A program made the position numbers and the translations under genes. From positions 1-37,188 of the forward strand of contig CACODD010000009.1 in assembly GCA_902625895.1 (NCBI GenBank): a DNA stretch of 37,188 nt, written 5' to 3'. Within the stretch, counting starts at the first letter, position 1, and each line of letters starts with the position of its first letter. The stretch is from an uncultured Alphaproteobacteria bacterium (GTDB lineage Bacteria; Pseudomonadota; Alphaproteobacteria; Methylaequorales; Methylaequoraceae). Of this stretch, positions 16,518-25,231 are shown piece by piece. Below the pieces are notes generated by a model that was not told the origin of the DNA, made no database searches, and saw nothing but the letters and a program-made list of their open reading frames with translations.

Positions 16518-17525
16518 ATGAGCAAAAATAAAAAATTAACAGATAAAATTATAAGTGGATCAGTTTTAAGTGAAGCGGAATCGAATCTATTTGCTCAAAA
16601 TGTTATTAATAGAAAAATTAGCGATTATGAAATTGTTAGTCTTTTGTCATTCTTATTTAAAAATGGTGAAAAATACGAAGAAATTTTTGCATTTGTAAAA
16701 ATACTTAGAAAAAAAATGAAAAAAATTTCTTTAAACGGTTCAATTATGGATACGTGTGGTACAGGTGGTGATCATAAAAATAGTTTTAATTTTTCTACTG
16801 CAACATCAATTGTACTATCCGCTTGCGATGTAAAAATAGCAAAACACGGAAATAGATCAGTTACTTCTAAGTCTGGAAGTTTTGATTTACTAGAGTCATT
16901 AGGAATTAAAATAGATTTAAATGAAAATAATACAGTTAAATATTTTAAAAAAAATAATATCTGTTTTCTTTTTGCACCACATTACCATTCTGTATTAAAG
17001 AATTTTTCTGAAATAAGGCGATCTCTTCCATTTAGAACAATTTTTAACCTTCTAGGCCCTTTATTAAATCCTGTAAAGCTTGACTATCAACTACTTGGTG
17101 TAAGTGATGAAAAAAATTTAGAGACACATGCAAAATGTATTTCAAAACTAAACCTAAAGAAAGCATGGGTAGTTTATAATTTAAATGGCTATGACGAACT
17201 AACTACAACTTCAAAAAATTTACTTATAGAAGTTACAAACGGGAAAGTTAGTAAAAAAAGAGTTTTAGATCCAGGTGAGATCGGATTTAAAATAAGAAAA
17301 GATCAAGAATTAAGAGGTGGGTCAGCTCAAGAAAATTCGTTTTTAATGAAAAGGGTGTTTGAGGGAGAAACTGGTGCAATAAGAGACAATATAGTTTTAA
17401 ATGCAGCAGCAGGTTTACTAATCAGTGGCAAAGTAAAAACAATCAAACAAGGAGTAAGTGTTGTTGAAAATAAAATTAATAATGGATTAATATTAAATAA
17501 ACTTGAATCATTGACACAAAAATAA
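16518..17525 (+). CDS. trpD: Anthranilate phosphoribosyltransferase
   Basis: This 335-residue enzyme joins anthranilate to PRPP. The signature DTCGTGGDHKNSFNFST (PRPP and magnesium binding) lies near residue 78, followed by KHGNRSVTSKSGSFDLLESLGI. Further conserved segments are FAPHYHS, RRSLPFRTIFNLLGPLLNP, and GYDELTTT. Length is normal. It lies 26 bases after trpG, a gap with no clear terminator, and one base before trpC. The start ATG at 16518 fits the typical helical N-terminus (KLTDKIISG). Confidence 0.97.
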   Translation: MSKNKKLTDKIISGSVLSEAESNLFAQNVINRKISDYEIVSLLSFLFKNGEKYEEIFAFVKILRKKMKKISLNGSIMDTCGTGGDHKNSFNFSTATSIVLSACDVKIAKHGNRSVTSKSGSFDLLESLGIKIDLNENNTVKYFKKNNICFLFAPHYHSVLKNFSEIRRSLPFRTIFNLLGPLLNPVKLDYQLLGVSDEKNLETHAKCISKLNLKKAWVVYNLNGYDELTTTSKNLLIEVTNGKVSKKRVLDPGEIGFKIRKDQELRGGSAQENSFLMKRVFEGETGAIRDNIVLNAAAGLLISGKVKTIKQGVSVVENKINNGLILNKLESLTQK

Positions 17526-17526
17526 A

Positions 17527-18300
17527 ATGAATATCCTCAAAGAAATTTGTCAAAAAAAAATTTATGAAATTAATAAGTTAAAGACAACTATTAACTACAA
17601 GAATAAGATTGTAATATCCAAAAGAAGAGATTTTTTAAATAAACTTATTAAACAGGATAACAATAAATTTAATTTAATAGCGGAAATAAAAAAATCTTCC
17701 CCTAGTAAAGGTGAAATTTGTAAAAAATTTAATTTAAACCAAATCGCACAAGATTATGAAAACGCCGGAGCTTCCTGTTTATCAATCCTAACAGAGAAGA
17801 ATTATTTTCAAGGAGATGTAAATTATATAAGCAGAGTCAAAAAGATTGTTAATATCCCAATCCTACGAAAAGATTTTATTTTAGATGAATGGCAAATATA
17901 TGAAAGTTACTTCTTTGGAGCAGATTGTATTCTTCTTATTCTAGCCATCTTAGAAGACAAAGAAGCAAAAAGATTCTATGAAATATCAAAGGAATTAAAT
18001 TTGGATGTAATAGTAGAAGTGCATGATGAATTTGAACTTAAAAGAGCTATTGATTTAAAAGTAAACTGTATAGGTATTAATAATAGAAATCTAAAAACAC
18101 TAAAGATTGATCTAGATACTTTTAAAAGACTATCTAAAAAAATTCCTAAAGGAATAATAAAAATATGTGAAAGTGGTTTAAAGTCAAATAAACAATTAAG
18201 AGATTTTACAAATATGGGAGCTGACGGTTTTTTAATTGGAGAATATTTAATGTCTTCTGAGAACTTAAAGAAAAAGACCATTGAGATAATAAAAAAATGA
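17527..18300 (+). CDS. trpC: Indole-3-glycerol phosphate synthase
   Basis: This 257-residue TIM-barrel enzyme closes the indole ring of tryptophan. Catalytic and substrate segments seen: IAEIKKSSPSKGEI (catalytic Lys), LSILTEKNYFQGD, ILRKDFILDEWQIYES (second catalytic Lys), GADCILLI, EVHDEFEL, GINNRNLKT and CESGL near the end. It is monofunctional, with no TrpF domain. The stop overlaps moaC by four bases (ATGA). trpF, trpB and trpA are not in the window, as expected because Alphaproteobacteria usually keep them elsewhere. Confidence 0.97.
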   Translation: MNILKEICQKKIYEINKLKTTINYKNKIVISKRRDFLNKLIKQDNNKFNLIAEIKKSSPSKGEICKKFNLNQIAQDYENAGASCLSILTEKNYFQGDVNYISRVKKIVNIPILRKDFILDEWQIYESYFFGADCILLILAILEDKEAKRFYEISKELNLDVIVEVHDEFELKRAIDLKVNCIGINNRNLKTLKIDLDTFKRLSKKIPKGIIKICESGLKSNKQLRDFTNMGADGFLIGEYLMSSENLKKKTIEIIKK

Positions 18301-18788
18301 GTTTTAGTCATTTAAAAAAAAATAAAGAAGTTCGAATGGTGGATATTTCAAATAAGAAGATAACCCATCGAGAAGCTCATGCTATTGCAGTTATAGAATT
18401 TAGTTCAAAAACTTTTAAAAAAATAATATCTGATCAAAGTCCAAAAGGGTCAATATTTAATACCGCAATCTTAGCCGGGACACTAGCAGCGAAAAAAACT
18501 CATGAATTAATTCCTTTGTGTCACAATATAAATCTAAGTTCCATAAATATAGACTTTAAAATTATTAAAAAAAATTCATCTGTTGAAGTAAATTCAATTG
18601 TCAAAAGTAGTTATAAAACTGGAGTTGAGATGGAAGCACTCACCTCTTGCTCCATTGCATGTTTAACAATATATGATATGTGTAAAAGCTTTGATAAAGA
18701 AATAACTATTAATAAAATAGGATTAAAATACAAAAGTGGTGGAAAATCAGGTGAGTATAAAAATGATAAGATATACAAAAGCACTTAA
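18297..18788 (+). CDS. moaC: Cyclic pyranopterin monophosphate synthase MoaC
   Basis: This 163-residue enzyme performs the second half of the first step of molybdenum cofactor synthesis, after the radical-SAM enzyme MoaA. Family motifs: MVDISNKKITHREA, KGSIFNTAILAGTLAAKKTHELIPLCHNI, TGVEMEALTSCSIACLTIYDMCK, and the terminal YKSGGKSG. It starts with ATGA overlapping the trpC stop and overlaps moeA by 26 bases. MoaA is not in the window. Confidence 0.95.
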   Translation: MSFSHLKKNKEVRMVDISNKKITHREAHAIAVIEFSSKTFKKIISDQSPKGSIFNTAILAGTLAAKKTHELIPLCHNINLSSINIDFKIIKKNSSVEVNSIVKSSYKTGVEMEALTSCSIACLTIYDMCKSFDKEITINKIGLKYKSGGKSGEYKNDKIYKST

Positions 18789-19965
18789 ATTGATTTCAGA
18801 AAATGTTATTAAATCTAAAACTCTAGAGACAATCAAAACTGATAATTCAAATAATAGGATTCTTGGAAGAGATTATTATTCTAAAATCAATCTTCCCAAA
18901 AATAATTTGTCTGCAATGGATGGAGCTATAATTTTTAAGAAAGAAAAAAGGTTAAAACTTAAAATAATTGGTGAATCGAAGGCTGGAGATAAGAAAGCGA
19001 AGAATTTTAAAATTGGAGAATGTAATTTGGTTTATACAGGTGCTCCAGTATTTGGAAACGACAAACAAGTCATTCCAAGAGAAAACTTTGAAATAAAACA
19101 AAATTATTTGATTATTAATTCACTTTCAAATGAATCATTTATTAGAAAAATGTCTTCAGACTTAGTTAAAAATAAGAAATATCTTTTCTGCAACGAAGTT
19201 ATAAATATCAGATCAATAGCTTTAGCTAAATCCATGAGGTTAGATAGTTTAAAAGTTATAAAAAGACCTAAAGTTTTAGTAATTTGTACTGGCGATGAAT
19301 TAATTAATGAAAAAAATAAACTAAGCCTTGTTGTCTCAACTAACAATATTTTTATTAAATATTTTGTTGAATTATTTGGAGGAGAAATTGTTAACATCCA
19401 CTTCTCAAAAGATAATCAAAGAGAATTTAAAAAAAAATTTAAATCATCTAAAAATTTTGATTTATTAATTACTAGTGGTGGCATATCAAGAGGAAAGTAC
19501 GATATAGTCAAAGAATCACTAAGAGAATTTGGGTTAGAGATTTTATTTGACAGGGTAGCAATTAAACCGGGTAAGCCAACAACATTTGGTAAATTAGGAA
19601 AAAACAAGTTTTTTTTAGGATTACCTGGGAATCCAGTTTCATGTTATATGTCTTTAATAAATTTTCTTCCAATATACATAAACTCTTTTTATGGAAAAAA
19701 AGTTGTAAATTTAAAATCTATTGAATTTCAATCAAAATCTTTTATTAAAAAAAATGAAAATTTAACTTTATTTCAGAGAGTTATTATCAGAAATAAAAAA
19801 TTTGAAATTATTAAAAATCAAGATAGTTCATTGATTAACATGTTAAAAGTATCAAATGGTATTTTGATCAGAACTCCCTTTTCTAAGTCTATTAAACCAA
19901 ACGAAAAAAAAAAAATACTGATCTTTGATGATATCGAAAATCAAAATCTCTTGACAAATTGGTAG
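18763..19965 (+). CDS. moeA: Molybdopterin molybdenumtransferase MoeA
   Basis: MoeA inserts molybdate into adenylylated molybdopterin. I prefer the ATG at 18763 (400 residues) over the GTG at 18736 used in the ORF track. AGGTGAG sits 7 bases upstream of that ATG, and MIRYTKALKLISENV matches usual MoeA N-termini. Motifs: SAMDGAIIF (usually SAMDGYA), GESKAGD, VYTGAPVFGND, VICTGDEL, TSGGISRGKYD, KPGKPTTFG and LGLPGNPVSCYMS. It overlaps moaC by 26 bases. Its stop codon shares a base with the lexA operator. A 12-A run lies near the 3' end. Confidence 0.94.
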   Translation: MIRYTKALKLISENVIKSKTLETIKTDNSNNRILGRDYYSKINLPKNNLSAMDGAIIFKKEKRLKLKIIGESKAGDKKAKNFKIGECNLVYTGAPVFGNDKQVIPRENFEIKQNYLIINSLSNESFIRKMSSDLVKNKKYLFCNEVINIRSIALAKSMRLDSLKVIKRPKVLVICTGDELINEKNKLSLVVSTNNIFIKYFVELFGGEIVNIHFSKDNQREFKKKFKSSKNFDLLITSGGISRGKYDIVKESLREFGLEILFDRVAIKPGKPTTFGKLGKNKFFLGLPGNPVSCYMSLINFLPIYINSFYGKKVVNLKSIEFQSKSFIKKNENLTLFQRVIIRNKKFEIIKNQDSSLINMLKVSNGILIRTPFSKSIKPNEKKKILIFDDIENQNLLTNW

Positions 19966-19986
19966 AACGCATGTAGAACATTTATT
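19951..19986 (+). promoter_or_regulatory. lexA promoter (leaderless)
   Basis: A perfect TTGACA -35 lies at 19951-19956. A 17-base spacer follows, then a weaker -10, TAGAAC, at 19974-19979. The expected start site falls about 7 bases further on, at or next to the lexA ATG (19987). No Shine-Dalgarno sequence is present before that ATG, so the mRNA should be leaderless. The -35 is inside the end of moeA. Confidence 0.72.
19965..19979. promoter_or_regulatory. LexA operator (alphaproteobacterial SOS box GAAC-N7-GAAC)
   Basis: GAACGCATGTAGAAC is an exact match to the direct-repeat LexA box known from Alphaproteobacteria (GTTC-N7-GTTC, read here on the other strand). It covers the -10 of the lexA promoter, the right place for repression, and its first base is the last base of the moeA stop codon. 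It supports lexA autoregulation. Confidence 0.88.
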
Positions 19987-20601
19987 ATGCTAACAATCAA
20001 ACAAAAAAAACTTTTGGACTATATCAAATCATACTATCAAGATAAAGATTTATTTCCTACATTTGACGAAATGAAAGACAGTTTGAGTATCAAGTCAAAA
20101 TCCGGTATCTATAAATTACTTTCTAGTCTCGAAGACAAAGGTTACATAAGAAAAACACCGCACAAAGCTAGAGCAATAGAAATAAACGATTTTAGAAAAA
20201 GTAGCATTGATAATGATAAAACAAATTTACCTTTTTTGGGGCGGATAGCTGCAGGAAACCCAATAGAAGCAATAACTGGAAGTTTCGAACAAATATCAGT
20301 ACCAAATTATCTAATTAACAATAAAAAAGAGCATTTTACATTAGAAGTTAATGGAGATTCCATGATTGAAGAAGGTATCTTCGATGGAGATATTGTTGTA
20401 ATAAGTAAAACAAATTTAGCAGAAACAGGTGATATAGTTGTTGCGTTGATTGATGAAAATGAAGTTACATTAAAAAAATTTAGATCTTTCAAAAATTCTA
20501 TAGCTCTCGAACCTTCAAATAAAAATTTTAAGACTAGAATTTTTGGAAAAGATAGAGTAAGAATACAGGGAAAATTAGTAGGTCTAATTAGAAAATTCTA
20601 A
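19987..20601 (+). CDS. lexA: SOS response repressor LexA
   Basis: The 204-residue protein has an N-terminal winged helix-turn-helix (MLTIKQKKLLDYI, FPTFDEMKDSLSIKSKSGIYKLLSSLEDKGYI). It has a C-terminal S24 autoprotease domain. The Ala-Gly cleavage bond is visible in IAAGNP (residues 89-90). The catalytic Ser125 lies in NGDSMIEEGI and Lys163 in EVTLKKF. LexA represses DNA-damage genes until RecA filaments trigger its self-cleavage. The ATG at 19987 gives the canonical N-terminus. A GAAC-N7-GAAC box lies immediately upstream. gltX follows after 20 bases. Confidence 0.96.
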   Translation: MLTIKQKKLLDYIKSYYQDKDLFPTFDEMKDSLSIKSKSGIYKLLSSLEDKGYIRKTPHKARAIEINDFRKSSIDNDKTNLPFLGRIAAGNPIEAITGSFEQISVPNYLINNKKEHFTLEVNGDSMIEEGIFDGDIVVISKTNLAETGDIVVALIDENEVTLKKFRSFKNSIALEPSNKNFKTRIFGKDRVRIQGKLVGLIRKF

Positions 20602-20621
20602 TAAATTCTACTTAAAATTTA

Positions 20622-21977
20622 ATGACTGTTATTACCAGATTTGCCCCTTCCCCAACTGGCGCCTTGCATCTTGGAGGAGCAAGAACAGCTCTATTTAATT
20701 ACCTTTATGCGAAAAAAAACAAAGGTAAATTTAGACTGAGAATTGAGGACACTGATAAAAGAAGGAATACCGGAGAATCAATAAAAACTATAACTAAAAG
20801 TCTTGAATGGTTAGGACTTCAAATTGACGATGATATAATCTATCAGAGTAAAAATCAGAATGAACATCTTCAGATTGCTGAGTCACTATTAGCTAAAGGC
20901 TTGGCTTATAAATGCTTTCACGATAAAGAATACATACAACAATTTAGTAATTCAAAAAAAAGATTTTTTAGTGAGTGGAGAGAAAAACAAAATAATACTC
21001 CTTCAAATAAAGACTTTTGTATTCGGATTAAATCCCCCGTAAATTGTAATCAAGTAATAAAAGATAAAATACAAGGTAGTATAAAAGTAAGTGCTAATGA
21101 GATAGATGATTACATAATTATTAGAAGCGACGGAACGCCAACTTTTTTATTATCATCAGCTGTTGATGACTTCAAAATGAAAATTACAGATATAATTAGA
21201 GGTGACGATCATTTAACCAATTCCTTTAGACAAAAAATCATATTTGAATTTTTAAACTATAAACCCAATTTTGCTCATATTTCATTAATTCACAACAAAG
21301 ATAACCAAAAGATGTCCAAAAGGGATAGCTCAACTTCATTGCTTGATTATAAAATAAAAGGGTATTTACCTGAAGCTATTATAAACTATTTAGTTCGTTT
21401 AGGCTGGTCGTTCGGTGATCAAGAAATATTTTCTATTGATTTTTTGAAGAAGAACTTTGATCTTGATAGCTTAGGAAAATCACCAGCAAGGTATGATGAA
21501 AAAAAATTAAATTTTCTTAATAACTTTTATATTAAGAGGATGAAGAATAAAGAGATATTTGATTATCTTGAAGATAATGATGAACAAGTAAAAAATATTG
21601 ACTTTTTCAATCAAAAAGAGTTAATAGAGCTAATTAGTATATTTAAAGATAGATCGTCATCTTTAAATGAAATCGCTTCCAATGTTTTACAAATGACCTT
21701 TGTCAAAAAAAAATTTACAAATGATGAAAAACTTATTCTTGAAAATTTTGAAAAATACAAGTCATCAATTTGTGATAAATTTTCAAGTATTATTGAATGG
21801 AATGAGATAAATATAGAAAATAAAATAAAAGAAGTGATTAAGTATCACCAAATAGATTTTAAGTCGGTTGGACAACCACTAAGGTTACTAATTACAGGAA
21901 GTTTATTTGGCCCATCTTTATCGAAAATTATTAAAGTCTTGGGCTTACAAAAAACAATGGAAAGAATCAATCGATAA
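20622..21977 (+). CDS. gltX: Glutamyl-tRNA synthetase
   Basis: This 451-residue class Ib synthetase charges tRNA with glutamate. The HIGH-type motif is [20 protein letters not shown] (residues 10-29). The KMSKR loop is at 230-234 (NQKMSKRDS). The catalytic domain also shows FRLRIEDTD and [17 protein letters not shown]. The C-terminal helical anticodon domain ends [17 protein letters not shown]. Many Alphaproteobacteria carry two GltX copies and some misacylate tRNA-Gln for GatCAB; the sequence alone does not say which type this is. It is 20 bases after lexA and 10 before gltA. Confidence 0.96.
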   Translation: MTVITRFAPSPTGALHLGGARTALFNYLYAKKNKGKFRLRIEDTDKRRNTGESIKTITKSLEWLGLQIDDDIIYQSKNQNEHLQIAESLLAKGLAYKCFHDKEYIQQFSNSKKRFFSEWREKQNNTPSNKDFCIRIKSPVNCNQVIKDKIQGSIKVSANEIDDYIIIRSDGTPTFLLSSAVDDFKMKITDIIRGDDHLTNSFRQKIIFEFLNYKPNFAHISLIHNKDNQKMSKRDSSTSLLDYKIKGYLPEAIINYLVRLGWSFGDQEIFSIDFLKKNFDLDSLGKSPARYDEKKLNFLNNFYIKRMKNKEIFDYLEDNDEQVKNIDFFNQKELIELISIFKDRSSSLNEIASNVLQMTFVKKKFTNDEKLILENFEKYKSSICDKFSSIIEWNEINIENKIKEVIKYHQIDFKSVGQPLRLLITGSLFGPSLSKIIKVLGLQKTMERINR

Positions 21978-21987
21978 TTTTTTTATA

Positions 21988-23319
21988 ATGACAAAAAAGA
22001 CACTAACAATTAAAGACAATAGAAACGGAAAGGTTTATGAGTTTGATGTGAAAGACGGATCCTGTGGACCCGCGGTAGCTGATCTTTCATCTTTCTACGA
22101 GAAAACAGGTATGTTTGTATACGATCCTGGCTTTAAGTCTACAGCTAGTTGCGAGTCAAAAATCACATTTATTGACGGAGAAAAAGGAATTCTTTTACAT
22201 AGGGGTTATAAAATAGAAGATCTAGCTGAAAACTCAGACTATCCTGAAGTTTGCTATCTTTTACTCAATGGTGATCTTCCAAGTAAGGAAAATAAAACAA
22301 AGTTTATTAATATATTAACACATCATACAATGTTACATGAGCAAATCTTACGTTTTTACAGCGGATTTAGACGGGATTCTCATCCAATGGCAGTCATGGT
22401 AGGGATTGTAGGTGCATTATCCTCGTTTTATCCAGAAAAAAAATATGACTTCTCGACTAATAAGGGTAAATGGGTTGCTGTGAGTCGCCTTCTTGCGAAA
22501 CTTCCAACAATGGCAGCAATGGCATATAAATACTCATTAGGACAACCTTTTATTTATCCTAAAAATGAGTTATCATACAGTGAAAATTTCCTTCACATGC
22601 TTTTTTCAACACCATGTGGCGAATACAAACCCACTAAGGCGAGTGTAGATGCTCTAGACAAACTATTAATCTTGCATGCCGACCATGAGCAAAATGCATC
22701 CACATCCACTGTTAAAATTGCAGGATCCTCTGGAGCAAACCCTTTTGCTTGCGTAGCAGCAGGAGTTGCATCTTTGTGGGGGCCTGCCCATGGCGGTGCG
22801 AATGAATCGGTTATTAGTATGTTAAAAACAATTGGTAAGGAAGAACATATCGATAAGTATATTAAAAAAGCTAAAGATATTAATGATCCCTTTAGACTTA
22901 TGGGCTTTGGGCATAGAGTTTATAAAAATCATGACCCTAGAGCAACCGTATTAAGAAAATACTGTCATAATCTGTTAAACGAGGTAGATAATTTTAATGT
23001 ATCTCTATTTAAACTTGCTACCAAACTTGAACAAATTGCACTAAATGATGAATATTTCATTAAAAGAAAGCTTTATCCGAATGTTGACTTTTATTCAGGA
23101 ATTATTCTTAAAGCTTTGGGTTTGCCAGAATCTATGTTTACTGTAATTTTTGCAGTTGCAAGAACAGTTGGGTGGATTTCGCAATGGAAAGAAATGACTG
23201 AAAGCGAAAACAGAATTAGTAGACCAAGACAACTTTATAACGGAAAAGACAACAGAGAATTTGTAAAAATTGACGATAGAAAAAACATTCAAAAAATGTT
23301 CCCTTTACAAGTTGATTAA
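21988..23319 (+). CDS. gltA: Citrate synthase
   Basis: This TCA-cycle enzyme condenses acetyl-CoA and oxaloacetate. I use the ATG at 21988 (443 residues), not the ORF-track start at 21907, which lies inside gltX and would add 27 unrelated residues. [21 protein letters not shown] is the usual N-terminus of the Gram-negative type II enzyme. The catalytic triad is visible: His in [10 protein letters not shown], His in [10 protein letters not shown], and Asp in NVDFYSGI. Other motifs are [10 protein letters not shown] and [10 protein letters not shown]. It ends two bases before the convergent lpxB stop. Confidence 0.97.
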   Translation: MTKKTLTIKDNRNGKVYEFDVKDGSCGPAVADLSSFYEKTGMFVYDPGFKSTASCESKITFIDGEKGILLHRGYKIEDLAENSDYPEVCYLLLNGDLPSKENKTKFINILTHHTMLHEQILRFYSGFRRDSHPMAVMVGIVGALSSFYPEKKYDFSTNKGKWVAVSRLLAKLPTMAAMAYKYSLGQPFIYPKNELSYSENFLHMLFSTPCGEYKPTKASVDALDKLLILHADHEQNASTSTVKIAGSSGANPFACVAAGVASLWGPAHGGANESVISMLKTIGKEEHIDKYIKKAKDINDPFRLMGFGHRVYKNHDPRATVLRKYCHNLLNEVDNFNVSLFKLATKLEQIALNDEYFIKRKLYPNVDFYSGIILKALGLPESMFTVIFAVARTVGWISQWKEMTESENRISRPRQLYNGKDNREFVKIDDRKNIQKMFPLQVD

Positions 23320-23336
23320 AATTAAATTTTTAATTT
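23319..23336. terminator. Possible bidirectional AT-only terminator between gltA and lpxB
   Basis: AAATTAAA-TT-TTTAATTT is a perfect 8-base inverted repeat across the convergent stop codons of gltA and lpxB. It contains no G or C and its loop is only two bases, so as an RNA hairpin it would be weak. It is the only dyad in this tail-to-tail junction, where two transcripts have to end. Confidence 0.25.
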
Positions 23337-24410
23337 ATTAATAATCAAGGCAGACGGATTCTTGTTATTAAAAAGCATTTTTTTATGGAAATTCTCAAAA
23401 TATTTGATTTGATTTGACCTAAGATCTTTTTTCTTTATGAAATCATTCATAGTAAGAATTATATTTTGTGCATTAAACTTGTTGAATAAAAATTCAGGTA
23501 TAATTTCTTTATTATAGACAATATTTATCAAAGAAGCATATTTCACTTTTACAAATAATTTAAGTATATATTTTGTTAACCAATGTGTTTCATAAAAAAC
23601 TAATGTTGGTACTTTATACTTTATCAATTCTAAGGTTACAGAACCAGAAGCAGCTACCGCTAAATATGTCTCCCTCATTATTTGATGTTTTCTTTTATAA
23701 TCAGAAATAATTTTAATTTTTTTTGATTTTACTATTTCTTTTATATATTTAGCTTGATCGTTAAGAGTTAATATAAATATTTCATATTCGGCAAAAATCT
23801 TCTCAGACTTAACTATTATCTCTTGAAGTTTTTTCATATTGTTTTTAATCTCAATTGTTCTTGAGCCAGGGAAAAAAGATATGTATTTTTTTTTTTTTTT
23901 TGTAACTTTTTTATCAAAAAAAATTTGATGCCCTACAAAATCAGTTTGAAGTCCATATTTTCTAAAATATTTAGGTTCAAAATCAAATAAAGTAAACATT
24001 TGGTCGTACAGTTCAGAAAAAATCTTTGCTCTATAAGATTTCCAAGCCCAGACGGTGGGAGCAACATAATGAATAAATTTAGTTTTATTTCTTAAAATTT
24101 GAAGTCTTTTAACAATTCTATAACTAAAACTTGGAGAATCAACCGTAATTAAAATATCAGGGTCAAATTCTAAAATTTTTCTTTTTATAAATTTGAAAAG
24201 TTTTAAAAATTTTAAAATTCTTATTAATACTTCAAAAATTCCAATTGCATTAAACTGATCAATTGGAACCCATGATTGAAAACCCATTACTTTCATTTGT
24301 TCTCCGCCAACACCTGAAATTACTACTTTTTTATTTTTTTTTAAATTTTTTATTAATTTTGAACCTAAAAAATCACCTGAGGGTTCAGTAGCCAAAATTA
24401 CAATTCTCAC
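23322..24410 (-). CDS. lpxB: Lipid-A-disaccharide synthase
   Basis: This 362-residue glycosyltransferase (GT19) joins lipid X to UDP-diacylglucosamine to make the lipid A disaccharide. Motifs: ATEPSGDFLGSKLI (family GE-x-SGD), SGVGGEQM, TVDSPSFSYRI, YVAPTVWAWKSYRAK, FFPGSRTIEI, and AASGSVTLELIKYKVPT. The start is GTG at 24410, three bases after lpxI, without a visible Shine-Dalgarno sequence. The coding strand has a run of 16 A residues at 23901-23886, coding for TKKKKK before the PGSR motif, which is a slippage hazard. It is the last gene of the long envelope operon. Confidence 0.94.
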   Translation of the reverse strand: MRIVILATEPSGDFLGSKLIKNLKKNKKVVISGVGGEQMKVMGFQSWVPIDQFNAIGIFEVLIRILKFLKLFKFIKRKILEFDPDILITVDSPSFSYRIVKRLQILRNKTKFIHYVAPTVWAWKSYRAKIFSELYDQMFTLFDFEPKYFRKYGLQTDFVGHQIFFDKKVTKKKKKYISFFPGSRTIEIKNNMKKLQEIIVKSEKIFAEYEIFILTLNDQAKYIKEIVKSKKIKIISDYKRKHQIMRETYLAVAASGSVTLELIKYKVPTLVFYETHWLTKYILKLFVKVKYASLINIVYNKEIIPEFLFNKFNAQNIILTMNDFIKKKDLRSNQIKYFENFHKKMLFNNKNPSALIINKLKI

Positions 24411-24413
24411 AAG

Positions 24414-25226
24414 TTAAACTCCATATAAAAAAATATTATTTTGTGTACAATATTTCAGAATTTCTTTTTTATTAACAAATAAAGTTTTATTTGCTGAATA
24501 AGCAATACCGCAAATACCAAATTTGTTGCAATTCTTAAGTGTTTTAACTCCAATTGTTGGTAAATCTGCCTTTAAATTTTGTTTCACTTTAGCAAGTTTA
24601 ACTAAAATTGATTTTTCATTATTATTTAAATAATTATATGAATCCTTTATGAGTTTATCTGTTCCTTGAGCTGCTTCAATACCAATAATATTTCCTGACT
24701 GAATAACAAGTGATTGTCCAATATCAAATTTCGATATACAGTCAAGAATCTTCTTTCCTTTCTTAATATCATCCATCATTCTTTTTGATAAATTAATTTT
24801 GGTAATATTTCCTGAGCTTAGGAAATTTTCAGGAATTATTTTTCGAAGATCTAAAACATTGAATCCAATATTATTTAAATATTTCACACAAAAATTTAGA
24901 AGGTTATTATCACCACCTTTTAACAAAATCTCTATAAATTTTGGGATAATCTTAGCAGAGTTAAAATCTGGTTTTACATCGCTTATACTTGGTCTTTTTA
25001 ATTTACCAACTAATGCAACATGATTGAAACCCAAATCCTTAAGTTTCAATAACTCTGAAATTATTTTACCGAAATTTATTAATTTATGATTTTTTGTTAA
25101 AATCATTTTAGAAACTGGATTTTTCTCAAATATCAAACAAAAAAATGTAACTTTGTTCTTGATTAATTTTCTAATAACTTCTATTGGAAGATCCCCTCCT
25201 CCAGTTAACAATACAATTTTTTTCAT
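24414..25226 (-). CDS. lpxI: UDP-2,3-diacylglucosamine pyrophosphatase LpxI
   Basis: The 270-residue protein matches the LpxI family (formerly DUF1009), which hydrolyses UDP-diacylglucosamine to lipid X in bacteria lacking LpxH. Seen are LLTGGGDLPIEVI at the N-terminus, ALVGKLKRPSISDVKPD, a GGDNNLLNFCVKYL segment, the GIEAAQGTDKLI motif, LVKLAKVKQNLKADLPTIGVKTL, and GICGIAYSANKTLFVNK. It lies between lpxA and lpxB, exactly between the enzymes that act before and after it. LpxI at this place is characteristic of Alphaproteobacteria. It is 5 bases from lpxA and 3 from lpxB. Confidence 0.94.
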   Translation of the reverse strand: MKKIVLLTGGGDLPIEVIRKLIKNKVTFFCLIFEKNPVSKMILTKNHKLINFGKIISELLKLKDLGFNHVALVGKLKRPSISDVKPDFNSAKIIPKFIEILLKGGDNNLLNFCVKYLNNIGFNVLDLRKIIPENFLSSGNITKINLSKRMMDDIKKGKKILDCISKFDIGQSLVIQSGNIIGIEAAQGTDKLIKDSYNYLNNNEKSILVKLAKVKQNLKADLPTIGVKTLKNCNKFGICGIAYSANKTLFVNKKEILKYCTQNNIFLYGV

Positions 25227-25231
25227 TTAAC

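Noticed and set aside
20587-20602. Inverted repeat ATTAGAA-AA-TTCTAAT over the lexA stop codon as a terminator
   Set aside because: The stem has two G-C pairs at most, the loop is only two bases and no T-run follows. gltX starts 20 bases later and probably shares the transcript.
21907-21987. Extended gltA N-terminus from the ORF track
   Set aside because: These 27 codons lie in another frame of gltX and do not resemble citrate synthase. ATG 21988 starts the canonical N-terminus.
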